Part shown: positions 1 to 8,471 of the stretch, piece by piece
Layout: each line of letters starts with the position of its first letter
Numbering within the stretch: the first letter of the stretch is position 1
NCBI GenBank assembly: GCA_958296245.1
Contig: OY282458.1
Location: 1,052,440-1,116,439 of the forward strand
Reading direction: 5' to 3'
Source: an uncultured Dehalococcoidia bacterium
GTDB taxonomy: Bacteria > Chloroflexota > Dehalococcoidia > Lucifugimonadales > G958296245
Length of the DNA: 64,000 nucleotides
The notes under the pieces: generated by a model
What the model saw: only the letters and a program-made list of their open reading frames with translations
What the model was told of the DNA's origin: nothing
The model's database searches: none
Position numbers and translations under genes: made by a program

Positions 1-1
1 G

Positions 2-418
2 GCGCTGTTGTTTGCCGCCTTCGGAGCGGTACTGATCCTGAGTTGCATAGGCTTTCTGGTGCATTCGTACGTCTCGTTTAGGAACCGGCGTCTCCAGTTC
101 GCGCTGCTCAGGACCGTCGGCTTCTCGATGAGACAGCTCATCATGATGGTGTGGTTGGAACAGGCGCTGGTGATCGTGGCCGGGATGGCGCTGGGCACCT
201 GGATGGGCGGGAGGCTGGGAGCGATCATAATGCCCTTCCTCGGCCATGACGATTGGGGCGCGAAGGTGGTGCCTCCGTTCGTGATGGAGACCAACTGGGG
301 GGCGCTCCTTCAGACCTACGCCGCCATGGCCTTCGTCTTCGTGGTGATAACGCTTGGTATCATCTGGTTAGTGCAGCGTATATCCCTGCACCGAATCCTC
401 CGGCTGGGTGAGATGTAG
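2..418 (+). CDS. FtsX/MacB-type ABC transporter permease, C-terminal part (cut by window edge)
   Basis: The reading frame is open from the first bases, so the gene starts upstream; about 138 residues are visible. It contains three strongly hydrophobic segments (near the edge, around residues 45-70, and near residues 105-125). Between the first two is the basic loop 'RNRRLQFALLRTVGFS', typical of FtsX-like permeases where they contact the ATPase. It ends 13 bases before a MacB/LolD-type ATPase gene, so it should be the membrane subunit of that transporter, acting in export or lipoprotein release. The substrate cannot be told. Family assignment is firm; the missing N-terminus hides any periplasmic domain. 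Confidence 0.82.
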   Translation, partial: ALLFAAFGAVLILSCIGFLVHSYVSFRNRRLQFALLRTVGFSMRQLIMMVWLEQALVIVAGMALGTWMGGRLGAIIMPFLGHDDWGAKVVPPFVMETNWGALLQTYAAMAFVFVVITLGIIWLVQRISLHRILRLGEM

Positions 419-431
419 GGAGTAGGGGAAT

Positions 432-1322
432 ATGGCAGCCAGCGCAAGAGAGCCGTACGTCGTCTGTCAGGACGTATTCAAGATCTACAAGGTCGCGGAC
501 CTGGAAGTGGTCGCACTCCGCGGCCTCGACCTCGTCGTTGACCGGGGGGAGGTGCTCGCCATCGTCGGGGCCAGCGGCAGCGGCAAGACCTCCTTGCTGA
601 ATATCCTGGCCGGCTACGACGCGCCGTCGGCCGGCAAGGTGACTGTAGGCAGGCACGATCTCCTCAGGATGTCTTCCAAGGACGTGGAGGATTACCGGAG
701 GAAGGAAGTGGGGTTCATCTGGCAGCAGACGAGCAGGAACCTGTTCCCCTACCTGACGGCGCTGGAGAACGTCGCGCTCCCCATGATGCTAACCAGCCTC
801 CCAAGCAAAGAGAGGCGGAAGAGGTCGGAGGAGCTGATCGAGCTGGTCGGATTGTCGCACCGCGCCGGCCACTCTCCCGACAAGCTATCGGGCGGGGAGC
901 AGCAGCGAGTAGCGATCGCCGTCGCCCTGGCAAACCATCCGCCCCTGCTGCTGGCCGACGAGCCGACCGGAGAATTGGACGACGCGACGGCGTCTGAAGT
1001 CTTGGACCTCTTTGGCGAGGTGAACCGAGAGCTCGACACGACGATTCTGATCGTGACCCACGACTCCGACATCGCCTACAAGGTGGGCAGGGTGGTCCTC
1101 GTCAGGGACGGCAAGACGTCGGCGGAGATTCGTAGAAGGGTCTCGATGCGGAGGGTGGCCGGACGAGCCGAGCGCGACGAGCCGTTGGAGGAGTTCACGC
1201 TGGTGGACGGAGCGGGGAGGGTCCAGATACCGGGGCAGTACTTGGACAAGCTCAAAATCAGAGAGAGGGCGAAGGTCGGACTGGACGAGGGCAGGGTGAT
1301 CATCTCCCCGGAGGACGTATAG
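432..1322 (+). CDS. ABC transporter ATP-binding protein with AbrB-like C-terminal domain
   Basis: A 296-residue LolD/MacB-type ATPase. Walker A is GASGSGKT, the signature is LSGGEQQR, Walker B is [10 protein letters not shown], and the switch histidine lies in 'VTHDSD'. Family members usually end near residue 225-240; here about 55 more residues follow. Residues about 256-293 read VDGAGRVQIPGQYLDKL...GLDEGRVIIS, which closely resembles the swapped-hairpin AbrB/SpoVT fold (VDxxGRxxIPxxxRxxLxI...GDKV...DGxIxL). The ATPase call is certain. The AbrB-like tail is pattern recognition and could serve dimerisation, DNA binding or regulation. The stop codon abuts the ATG of the next ATPase gene, so the two are co-translated. 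Confidence 0.93.
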   Translation: MAASAREPYVVCQDVFKIYKVADLEVVALRGLDLVVDRGEVLAIVGASGSGKTSLLNILAGYDAPSAGKVTVGRHDLLRMSSKDVEDYRRKEVGFIWQQTSRNLFPYLTALENVALPMMLTSLPSKERRKRSEELIELVGLSHRAGHSPDKLSGGEQQRVAIAVALANHPPLLLADEPTGELDDATASEVLDLFGEVNRELDTTILIVTHDSDIAYKVGRVVLVRDGKTSAEIRRRVSMRRVAGRAERDEPLEEFTLVDGAGRVQIPGQYLDKLKIRERAKVGLDEGRVIISPEDV

Positions 1323-2036
1323 ATGAAGGGTCCCCGCAGAATCGTAGCCACCGTGGATCTTGGGCGCACCTACCACCTGGAGGGTGAGGAGGTCTCGGCG
1401 CTGCGCGGGGTGAATCTGACGGTCCATCCCGGCAGGTTCATCGCCGTGGTGGGCAGGTCGGGATCGGGAAAGACCACTCTGTTGAATCTGATCGCGGGCT
1501 TGGACAGGCCCACGTCCGGGCAGATCCTGTTCGAGGAGCGAGACCTCGTCGATATGAGCGAAGCGGAGCTGACCGAGCTCCGCCGACACAAGATCGGCTT
1601 CGTGTTTCAGTCCTTCGGCCTGCTGCCCCTGCTCTCGGCATATGAGAACGTGGAACTACCCCTCAGGATATCTGGGGTGGCCGCAAGGGAGAGGGACGAG
1701 CGCGCCAGGGAGGCGCTTGCCATGGTGGGGTTGAGCCACAGGGCCAACCACAGGCCCTACGAGCTGTCCGGTGGAGAGCAACAGCGCGTCGCTATTTCCC
1801 GCGCGATAGTGACGCGGCCTGTGCTGCTCTTGGCGGACGAGCCCACCGGGGAGCTGGACTCGGTAAACGCTAGGGCGATCTTCGGCCTCTTCGAGGAGAT
1901 GGTACACACTCAGAGTATCAGTGTCGTTGCGGCCACACACGATTCAACCCTGCTGGAGATGGCGAACCAGGTGCTGGAGCTGCGCGACGGGACCATTGCT
2001 GAGAAGGCCGAGGTGGGCCTCCGGTACAGAAGCTAA
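1323..2036 (+). CDS. ABC transporter ATP-binding protein (MacB/LolD type)
   Basis: A 237-residue ATPase with Walker A GRSGSGKT, signature LSGGEQQR, Walker [13 protein letters not shown] and switch histidine in 'ATHDST'. It begins directly after the stop of the preceding ATPase, with no intervening base. Two different ATPases behind one permease suggest either a heterodimeric motor or two permeases, one of them upstream of the window. Unlike its neighbour, it ends at the usual length and has no C-terminal extension. The substrate is unknown; macrolide or lipoprotein-type export is the family norm. Confidence 0.93.
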   Translation: MKGPRRIVATVDLGRTYHLEGEEVSALRGVNLTVHPGRFIAVVGRSGSGKTTLLNLIAGLDRPTSGQILFEERDLVDMSEAELTELRRHKIGFVFQSFGLLPLLSAYENVELPLRISGVAARERDERAREALAMVGLSHRANHRPYELSGGEQQRVAISRAIVTRPVLLLADEPTGELDSVNARAIFGLFEEMVHTQSISVVAATHDSTLLEMANQVLELRDGTIAEKAEVGLRYRS

Positions 2037-2085
2037 CGTCCTGGTCTCTGAGGTCGGGGCTAGTGGTCCAACATCATTGTGTTGA

Positions 2086-3081
2086 TGAGATTCCCGCCCA
2101 CCCGCCCTATGTGAAGGTGGGGGACACCCCCACACCCCCGGCGATGGGCTGCGCCCCTCTGCACGCCCCGAGTGAGATTCCTTCTGGGCTCAGACTATGT
2201 GAAGGTGGGAGACACCTCCACACCCCCGGCGATGGGCTGCGCCCCTCTGCACGCCCCGAGTGAGATTCCTTCTGGGCTCAGACCATGTGAAGGTGGGAGA
2301 CACCCCCACACCCCCGGAGATGGGCTGCGCCCCTCTGCACGCCCCGAGGGAGATTCCTTCTGGGCTCAGACTATGTGAAGGTGGGAGACACCCCCACACC
2401 CCGGGCGATGGGCTGCGCCCCTCTGCACGCCCCGAGTGAGATTCCTTCTGGGCTCAGACTATGTGAAGGTGGGGGACACCCCCACACCCCCGGCGATGGG
2501 CTGCGCCCCTCTGCACGCCCCGAGTGAGATTCCTTCTGGGCTCAGACTATGTGAAGGTGGGAGACACCCCCACACCCCCACACCCCCGGCGATGGGCTGC
2601 GCCCCTCTGCACGCCCCGAGTGAGATTCCTTCCGGGCTCAGACTATGTGAAGGTGGGGGACACCCCCACACCCCCGGCGAAGGGCTGCGCCCCTCTGCAC
2701 GCCCGAGTGAGATTCCTTCTGGGCTCAGACTATGTGAAGGTGGGGGACACCCCCACACCCCCGGCGATGGGCTGCGCCCCTCTGCACGCCCCGAGTGAGA
2801 TTCCTTCTGGGCTCAGACTATGTGGAGGTGGGGGACACCCCCACACCCCCGGCGATGGGCTGCGCCCCTCTGCACGCCCCGAGTGAGATTCCTTCCGGGC
2901 TCAGACTATGTGAAGGTGGGGGACACCCCCACACCCCCGGCGATGGGCTGCGCCCCTCTGCACGCCCCGAGTGAGATTCCTTCCGGGCTCAGACTATGTG
3001 AAGGTGGGAGACACCCCCACACCCCCGGCGATGGGCTGCGCCTCTCTGCACGCCCCGAGTGAGATTCCTTCTGGGCTCAGA
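2086..3081. repeat. Tandem array of an 88-bp GC-rich unit, about 11 copies
   Basis: The sequence GTGAAGGTGG (one variant GTGGAGGTGG) recurs at 2111, 2199, 2287, 2375, 2463, 2551, 2647, 2734, 2822, 2910 and 2998. Spacing is 88 bp except one 96-bp step (8-bp insertion of a CCCCACAC-type run) and one 87-bp step (single-base loss). A partial unit ends the array at 3081. Copies differ at only a few positions (TTCTGGG/TTCCGGG, GGGAGAC/GGGGGAC). All three forward frames stay open through much of it, so long apparent ORFs here are artefacts of the period and composition. The last unit supplies the stop codon of the minus-strand gene ending at 3077. Fills the whole 2037-3076 intergenic space. Confidence 0.95.
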
Positions 3082-4246
3082 AGTACGTAGACTTGGGCTT
3101 CAGACCCAGGTAGAACGCCCCGGCGGTGTCGTAGTGGGTCATGCGGCCCTGCACCTGCTGCGTGATCACTTGCGCGTCCTGGAGACGGCGTTGGATCGGG
3201 TTGCTCTCGAAGATGCCGTCCGAGCCGGCCACGTCGTAGGCGGCGGCGGCCACGCGGGCCGCCTCGCGGATGGCGTGGGTGCCGGCGAGCCTCAGTCGGA
3301 CGCGCTCCTCCACTGTAAGAGCGCCGTTCTTGCCCGCGCTTTCCCACAGCGTCGACGCCGCCTCTATCAGGAAGGCCCGGGCCGACCGCCAGAGCGCCTC
3401 GGCCTTCCCTATCTGTCTCTGTGTAGCGGCGGTGTCTCCCAGTACCGAAGTCCACTTCACCGGGACTTTTTGGTTCGCAATGTCTATGGCAGCGTCCAAC
3501 GCTGAGCGCGCGACCCCGAGCGCCGCCGCCGCGAATCCTGCCGCGAACATCAAGACCTTCGGGATCAAGTACAAGGGCCCACTCTCCCGAGGGGTGTCAT
3601 TCACCCCGTATGACCGCGCTGCCGGGACGAACAGGTCCTCCGCTCGGAAGCTGAAGCTCCCCGTGCCCCTGAGCCCGTTCACCTTCCAGACGTCCAGCAC
3701 CTCGACGTGGGCCTTGGGGATCAGCAGGACGATTTCCCGACCGCGGTCCGCGGCCTTGGACCCGCCCTCACCGGGGCGGCGCATGGGGGCGAGCGCCGCG
3801 ACCCAACTGGCGTGGCGTATGCCGCTGCTGAAGCTCCAATGGCCGGTGACCCGGTAGCCGCCATGCGTTGGGACCGCGCCGGTAGCGGGCGTGGGCGGGC
3901 CGTTGCTCACCACCGCCCGCGGGTCGGCCCATATCTCCATCGCCGTCTCCACCGGCATCCGCGCGGCGTCGGTTGCGAAGACGTTATTCTGGTTGACGCA
4001 CCAAGCGGTGCTGCCGTCGGCCATGGCGAACATCTCGACGATGCCGAGGTAGCTCATGAAGTCCAGTTCCGCGCCTCCGAGCGAACGGGGGACGAGCAAC
4101 CTGAACAGACCCTCGTCGGCCATGTCGGCTGCCAGCTCCGGCGGCAGCCGACGCTCCTCGTCTATGCGGTCCGCGGCCTCGGCCGCCCGCCTCGCCATCT
4201 TCCGGGATACGTCGACGTAGTGACCGATTTGCCGTTCCGCTTTCAC
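3077..4246 (-). CDS. Acyl-CoA dehydrogenase-fold flavoprotein (group D flavin monooxygenase-like)
   Basis: A 389-residue protein of acyl-CoA dehydrogenase fold. The N-terminal helical part contains 'RRLPPELAADMADEGLFRL', the middle beta part has the flavin-contacting 'GHWSFSSGIRHASW', and the end 'SNPIQRRLQDAQVITQQVQ' matches the HsaA/HpaB-like C-terminal domain (Acyl-CoA_dh_2). These proteins often act as FMNH2-dependent monooxygenases or desulfurases rather than acyl-CoA dehydrogenases. The GTG at 4246 is chosen because it overlaps the pth stop in a GTGA and has GGAG about ten bases upstream. The final stop codon lies inside the 88-bp repeat array. Substrate unknown; no reductase partner is nearby. 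Confidence 0.85.
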   Translation of the reverse strand: MKAERQIGHYVDVSRKMARRAAEAADRIDEERRLPPELAADMADEGLFRLLVPRSLGGAELDFMSYLGIVEMFAMADGSTAWCVNQNNVFATDAARMPVETAMEIWADPRAVVSNGPPTPATGAVPTHGGYRVTGHWSFSSGIRHASWVAALAPMRRPGEGGSKAADRGREIVLLIPKAHVEVLDVWKVNGLRGTGSFSFRAEDLFVPAARSYGVNDTPRESGPLYLIPKVLMFAAGFAAAALGVARSALDAAIDIANQKVPVKWTSVLGDTAATQRQIGKAEALWRSARAFLIEAASTLWESAGKNGALTVEERVRLRLAGTHAIREAARVAAAAYDVAGSDGIFESNPIQRRLQDAQVITQQVQGRMTHYDTAGAFYLGLKPKSTYF

Positions 4247-4875
4247 TGGCGCCGGCTCCGTTCGTCGTCCGGGGTGGGCTGAGGGCCGGTGTTGTAGCGG
4301 TTCATGGCTGCGTCGTAGCCTTCTTGGAGCAGGCATCGGACGGCGTGGACCGCGGCGTAGACGCCGCGGTCCACCTCCTCGGATTCCTGAGGCCCCGGTT
4401 TTCCGAGGACGTGCTCGACGTCGCTTTCGCCTGCGCCGGGCCGCCCGACGCCTATTCTCAGCCTTCCGAAGTCCAACGTTCCGAGCGCTTGGACGATGGA
4501 CTTCATGCCGTTGTGCCCCCCGGCGCTGCCTCTCCTCCTAAGCCGAATCCTCCCCGGCGGCAGGTCCATGTCGTCGTATATGACTAGGAAATCCTCCGGG
4601 AGAAGGCGGTAGCGGTCGATGAGGTACGCGACCGCCTCGCCGCTGGCGTTTACGTAAGTCTGCGGCATGGCCAATACGACGGGCCTGCCCGCCAAGGCGC
4701 CCTCGCCGACGGTGGCCTTGGCGGACTGCCTGGACAGCCTTATCGACCCCTCTTTGGCCAGGCGGCGGATGCACTGGAAGCCGGCGTTATGGCGGGACTT
4801 GGAGTAGACGTGCCCCGGATTGCCAAGCCCAACTAGGACCGCTGGACGCCGTTCTTGGTCTGTGCCCCGTGCCAT
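4243..4875 (-). CDS. pth: Peptidyl-tRNA hydrolase
   Basis: Releases tRNA from prematurely dropped peptidyl-tRNA in the cytoplasm. The 210-residue protein has the family hallmarks in order: GLGNPG near the start, the catalytic histidine in 'SRHNAGF', NASGEAV, the aspartate in 'YDDMDLPPG', and 'GSAGGHNGMKSI'. The ATG at 4875 gives the normal length; an upstream in-frame extension is very arginine-rich and overlaps the next gene, so it was rejected. Its 3' end overlaps the flavoprotein start by four bases, and it sits 26 bases after the RNase HI-MoaC fusion, so all three probably form one operon. Confidence 0.96.
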   Translation of the reverse strand: MARGTDQERRPAVLVGLGNPGHVYSKSRHNAGFQCIRRLAKEGSIRLSRQSAKATVGEGALAGRPVVLAMPQTYVNASGEAVAYLIDRYRLLPEDFLVIYDDMDLPPGRIRLRRRGSAGGHNGMKSIVQALGTLDFGRLRIGVGRPGAGESDVEHVLGKPGPQESEEVDRGVYAAVHAVRCLLQEGYDAAMNRYNTGPQPTPDDERSRRQ

Positions 4876-4901
4876 CGCTGGACGCCTATCCGCCCCGGCG
4901 T

Positions 4902-5831
<930 letters not shown>

Positions 5832-5978
5832 AGTCCCGGCCCTGGGTGGATTGCTCAAGTCATGATAAAGCTTGGACGCCGCACCGTCGAGTGCGCCGGC
5901 AGGCGCCGGTATCGACGTAAGGGGTTCAGTCTTTAGATGAGAAACGCAGGGAATCGCCTTCCCAAGGAGTACAGGCGT

Positions 5979-6008
5979 TTGCCGTCCCACGCGCGCCCAT
6001 GCTAGAAT
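5979..6008 (+). promoter_or_regulatory. Promoter of the LLM oxidoreductase gene (extended -10)
   Basis: TTGCCG (5979-5984), 18-bp spacer, TAGAAT (6003-6008) preceded by TG at 6000-6001. A transcript from here would have a leader of roughly 75 bases before the ATG at 6092. Sequence match only. Confidence 0.5.
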
Positions 6009-6091
6009 CCCGGTGTCCGTGCGGCTATGCTTGGGCGGCGAGGCCGTCCGCCGTGATCCGAGGCCGCATATCAAGTGAGGTTCCAACTAGG

Positions 6092-7255
6092 ATGACCCTT
6101 CCAGACAGGTTGAAGTTCGGTGTGTTCCTGGCCCCCTTCCACTGGCTCGGCGAGAACCCAACACTCGGCCTCGAGCGGAACATGGAATTGTTGCAGTGGC
6201 TCGACCACCTGGGTTTCGACGAGGCCTGGATAGGAGAACACCACAGCGCCGGTTGGGAGACGATCTCCTCCCCCGAGCTATTCATCGCCGCCGCCGCCGA
6301 GCGCACCAAGCACATCAAACTCGGCACAGGGGTTATCAGTCTTCCATATCATCATCCCCTCATGGTGGCAAACCGCATGGTGCAACTCGACCATATGACG
6401 AGGGGGAGGGTGATGATGGGGGTCGGCCCCGGGGCGCTGGTCTCCGATGCCTACATGCTGGGCATCGACCCGCCCACGCAGAGGCCCCGGATGGACGAGG
6501 CGCTGGGCATCGTCATTCGCCTTCTCACGGAGACCGAGCCGATCACCTGCAAATCGGACTGGTTCACGTTGCAGGAAGCACGGATCCACCTGAGGCCATT
6601 CACCCAACCTCACTTCCCCATCGCCGTGGCGGCAGCCCAATCGCCGTCCGGGATGATGCTTGCGGGAAAGCATGGGGCCGGTGTCCTGTCGGTGAGCGCG
6701 CTCAGGGGCGGGGGTTCCGTGAATCAGCTTAGTGAATTTTGGAAGATATCCGAAGAGGTCGCCGCGGAGCACGGCAATACGATGCGCCGCGAGGAGTGGA
6801 GATTGGTTGTCCCGGCGTTCATTGCGGAGACCCGCAAAGAGGCCGTGGAACAGGCCCGCTTGGGGGCGGCCCGCTACCAGCGCGACTACTTCGAAGACAC
6901 TATGGGCTTCGATAAAGTGTACGACGGGCCGGCCGACAAGATCATCGACCACATGGTTGACGAGGGCGCTTGGTGCGTAGGCACCCCGGACGACCTCGTC
7001 GATACTATCAACCGGCTTGATGGTGAGAGCGGCGGCTTCGGAGGCATGTTAGTCCAGGTCACCGAGTGGGCCAACAGGGAACAGATGCTCCACAGCTACG
7101 AGCTCATCGCCCGCTACGTCATGCCGCAGTTCCAAGGGTCTCTCGTAAACCTGGCAGCCTCTCAGGTATGGGCCGCCGAGAAGAGGCAGGAACTGATGGC
7201 TCTGAGGAAGACCTCCCTCGACAAGGCGCAGCAGGTCTACGCCGAGAGGCGTTAG
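6092..7255 (+). CDS. LLM-class (luciferase-like) flavin-dependent oxidoreductase
   Basis: A 387-residue F420- or FMN-dependent TIM-barrel oxidoreductase. Visible landmarks are 'FGVFLAPFHWLGENPT' on the first strand, 'GFDEAWIGEHHSAGWE' (the EHH is typical of the active-site region), 'GTGVISLPYHHPLMVANRM' and the flavin-binding 'LDHMTRGRVMMGVGPG'. The ATG at 6092 is preferred over a longer frame because the luciferase fold begins right after it and an extended -10 promoter lies between the two. It stands alone in its unit; the transaldolase gene follows 40 bases later. The substrate (alkanesulfonate, terpene, nitrilotriacetate or other) cannot be read from sequence. Confidence 0.9.
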   Translation: MTLPDRLKFGVFLAPFHWLGENPTLGLERNMELLQWLDHLGFDEAWIGEHHSAGWETISSPELFIAAAAERTKHIKLGTGVISLPYHHPLMVANRMVQLDHMTRGRVMMGVGPGALVSDAYMLGIDPPTQRPRMDEALGIVIRLLTETEPITCKSDWFTLQEARIHLRPFTQPHFPIAVAAAQSPSGMMLAGKHGAGVLSVSALRGGGSVNQLSEFWKISEEVAAEHGNTMRREEWRLVVPAFIAETRKEAVEQARLGAARYQRDYFEDTMGFDKVYDGPADKIIDHMVDEGAWCVGTPDDLVDTINRLDGESGGFGGMLVQVTEWANREQMLHSYELIARYVMPQFQGSLVNLAASQVWAAEKRQELMALRKTSLDKAQQVYAERR

Positions 7256-7295
7256 GCTGCTGACGGGCTCGATTCGCTGCTGGGATAAGTTCGCC

Positions 7296-8414
7296 GTGAC
7301 GAATGCGATTCTCCAGACCAACCGGTTGGGTCAGTCCGTCTGGCTCGACAACATCCGGAGGGGGATGATCGGGTCGGGCGAGTTGCAGAGATTGATCTCC
7401 CTCGGCGTCAGCGGTATCACCTCCAACCCGACCATCTTCGAAAAGGCCATTCTGGGCAGCTCTGACTACGATGACGCCCTGCTCCGGTACGCCGGGGAGG
7501 GCATGGGGCCTGAGGAGACCTACGAGGCGCTGGCCATCGAGGACATCAGGTCGGCTGCCGATCTTCTGCGCGCGCGCTACGACCGCTCCGACGGGGCCGA
7601 CGGCTACGCCTCGCTGGAAGTGAACCCACACTTGGCCAATGACACGGAGGCGACCATTAGCGAGGCTAATCGCCTCTTCGAGGCGCTGGACCGGCCCAAC
7701 GTCATGGTGAAGGTGCCAGCGACGCCGCAGGGTACGCCCGCCGTCCACAGCCTCATAGGGAGCGGCGTCAACGTCAACGTTACGCTGCTCTTCTCGTTGG
7801 ACGCCTACCGTGACGTGCGGCACGCCTACATGGCCGGCCTCGACGACCTCGCCTGGTCGGGAGGCGGCGTGAGCGAGGCCGCGTCGGTTGCGTCGTTCTT
7901 CGTCAGCCGTGTGGACACGGTGGTTGATGGACGGATCGAGGATCGGGGCGGCGACGGCGACCGGACGTTGGCGCCGCTTCTCGGCAAGGCAGCCATAGCC
8001 AACGCCAAGCTGGCGTACCGCGACTTCAGAGACGACTTCGACGGGGAACGCTTCGCGGGGCTGCGCGAAAGAGGCGCCAGGGTGCAGCGGCCCCTATGGG
8101 CCAGCACGAGCACCAAGAACCCCGACTACGGCAGCGTGATGTACCCGGAAGCCCTGATCGGCCCAGACACCGTGAACACCATGCCCGACGCAACCCTGGC
8201 AGCCTTCCTCGAACAGGGCGCCGCGGCGCGCACGATCGACCGACAGGTCGATGAGGCTGAGAAGACCCTGACGGAGTTGGAGGCGGCCGGCATCAATATG
8301 GCCGAGGTGACGGACAGGCTGCTGGCCGACGGCCTCCGGTTGTTCGCCGAGTCCTACGATGGCCTGCTGGAAAATATCGAGGAGAAGTCCAAGCTCCTCG
8401 CCAAGAGCCGCTAG
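7296..8414 (+). CDS. tal: Transaldolase
   Basis: A 372-residue transaldolase of the long actinobacterial/chloroflexal type, moving a dihydroxyacetone unit between sugar phosphates in the pentose phosphate pathway. The Schiff-base lysine is in 'NVMVKVPATPQG'; other motifs are 'GVSGITSNPTIFEKAI' near the N-terminus and 'GVNVNVTLLFSLDAY'. GTG start at 7296. Phosphoglucose isomerase follows 57 bases downstream in the same direction. In some bacteria these two enzymes are fused in this same order; here they are separate genes, presumably in one operon. Confidence 0.96.
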   Translation: MTNAILQTNRLGQSVWLDNIRRGMIGSGELQRLISLGVSGITSNPTIFEKAILGSSDYDDALLRYAGEGMGPEETYEALAIEDIRSAADLLRARYDRSDGADGYASLEVNPHLANDTEATISEANRLFEALDRPNVMVKVPATPQGTPAVHSLIGSGVNVNVTLLFSLDAYRDVRHAYMAGLDDLAWSGGGVSEAASVASFFVSRVDTVVDGRIEDRGGDGDRTLAPLLGKAAIANAKLAYRDFRDDFDGERFAGLRERGARVQRPLWASTSTKNPDYGSVMYPEALIGPDTVNTMPDATLAAFLEQGAAARTIDRQVDEAEKTLTELEAAGINMAEVTDRLLADGLRLFAESYDGLLENIEEKSKLLAKSR

Positions 8415-8471
8415 GCTCCTCCGCCAAGCGCCCGTGAGCGAATTCAGGCGCGCCTGCCGCCGTCGGTAAAC

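Noticed and set aside
2063-3062. Several overlapping forward and reverse ORFs of 60-150 codons with repeated HTP/PPA motifs in the 2063-3062 region
   Set aside because: They are a by-product of the 88-bp repeat: the frame cycles through all three phases (88 is not a multiple of three), and the predicted peptides are repetitive with no start signal.
2086-3081. CRISPR array
   Set aside because: Units are contiguous with no unique spacers, and no cas genes lie nearby.
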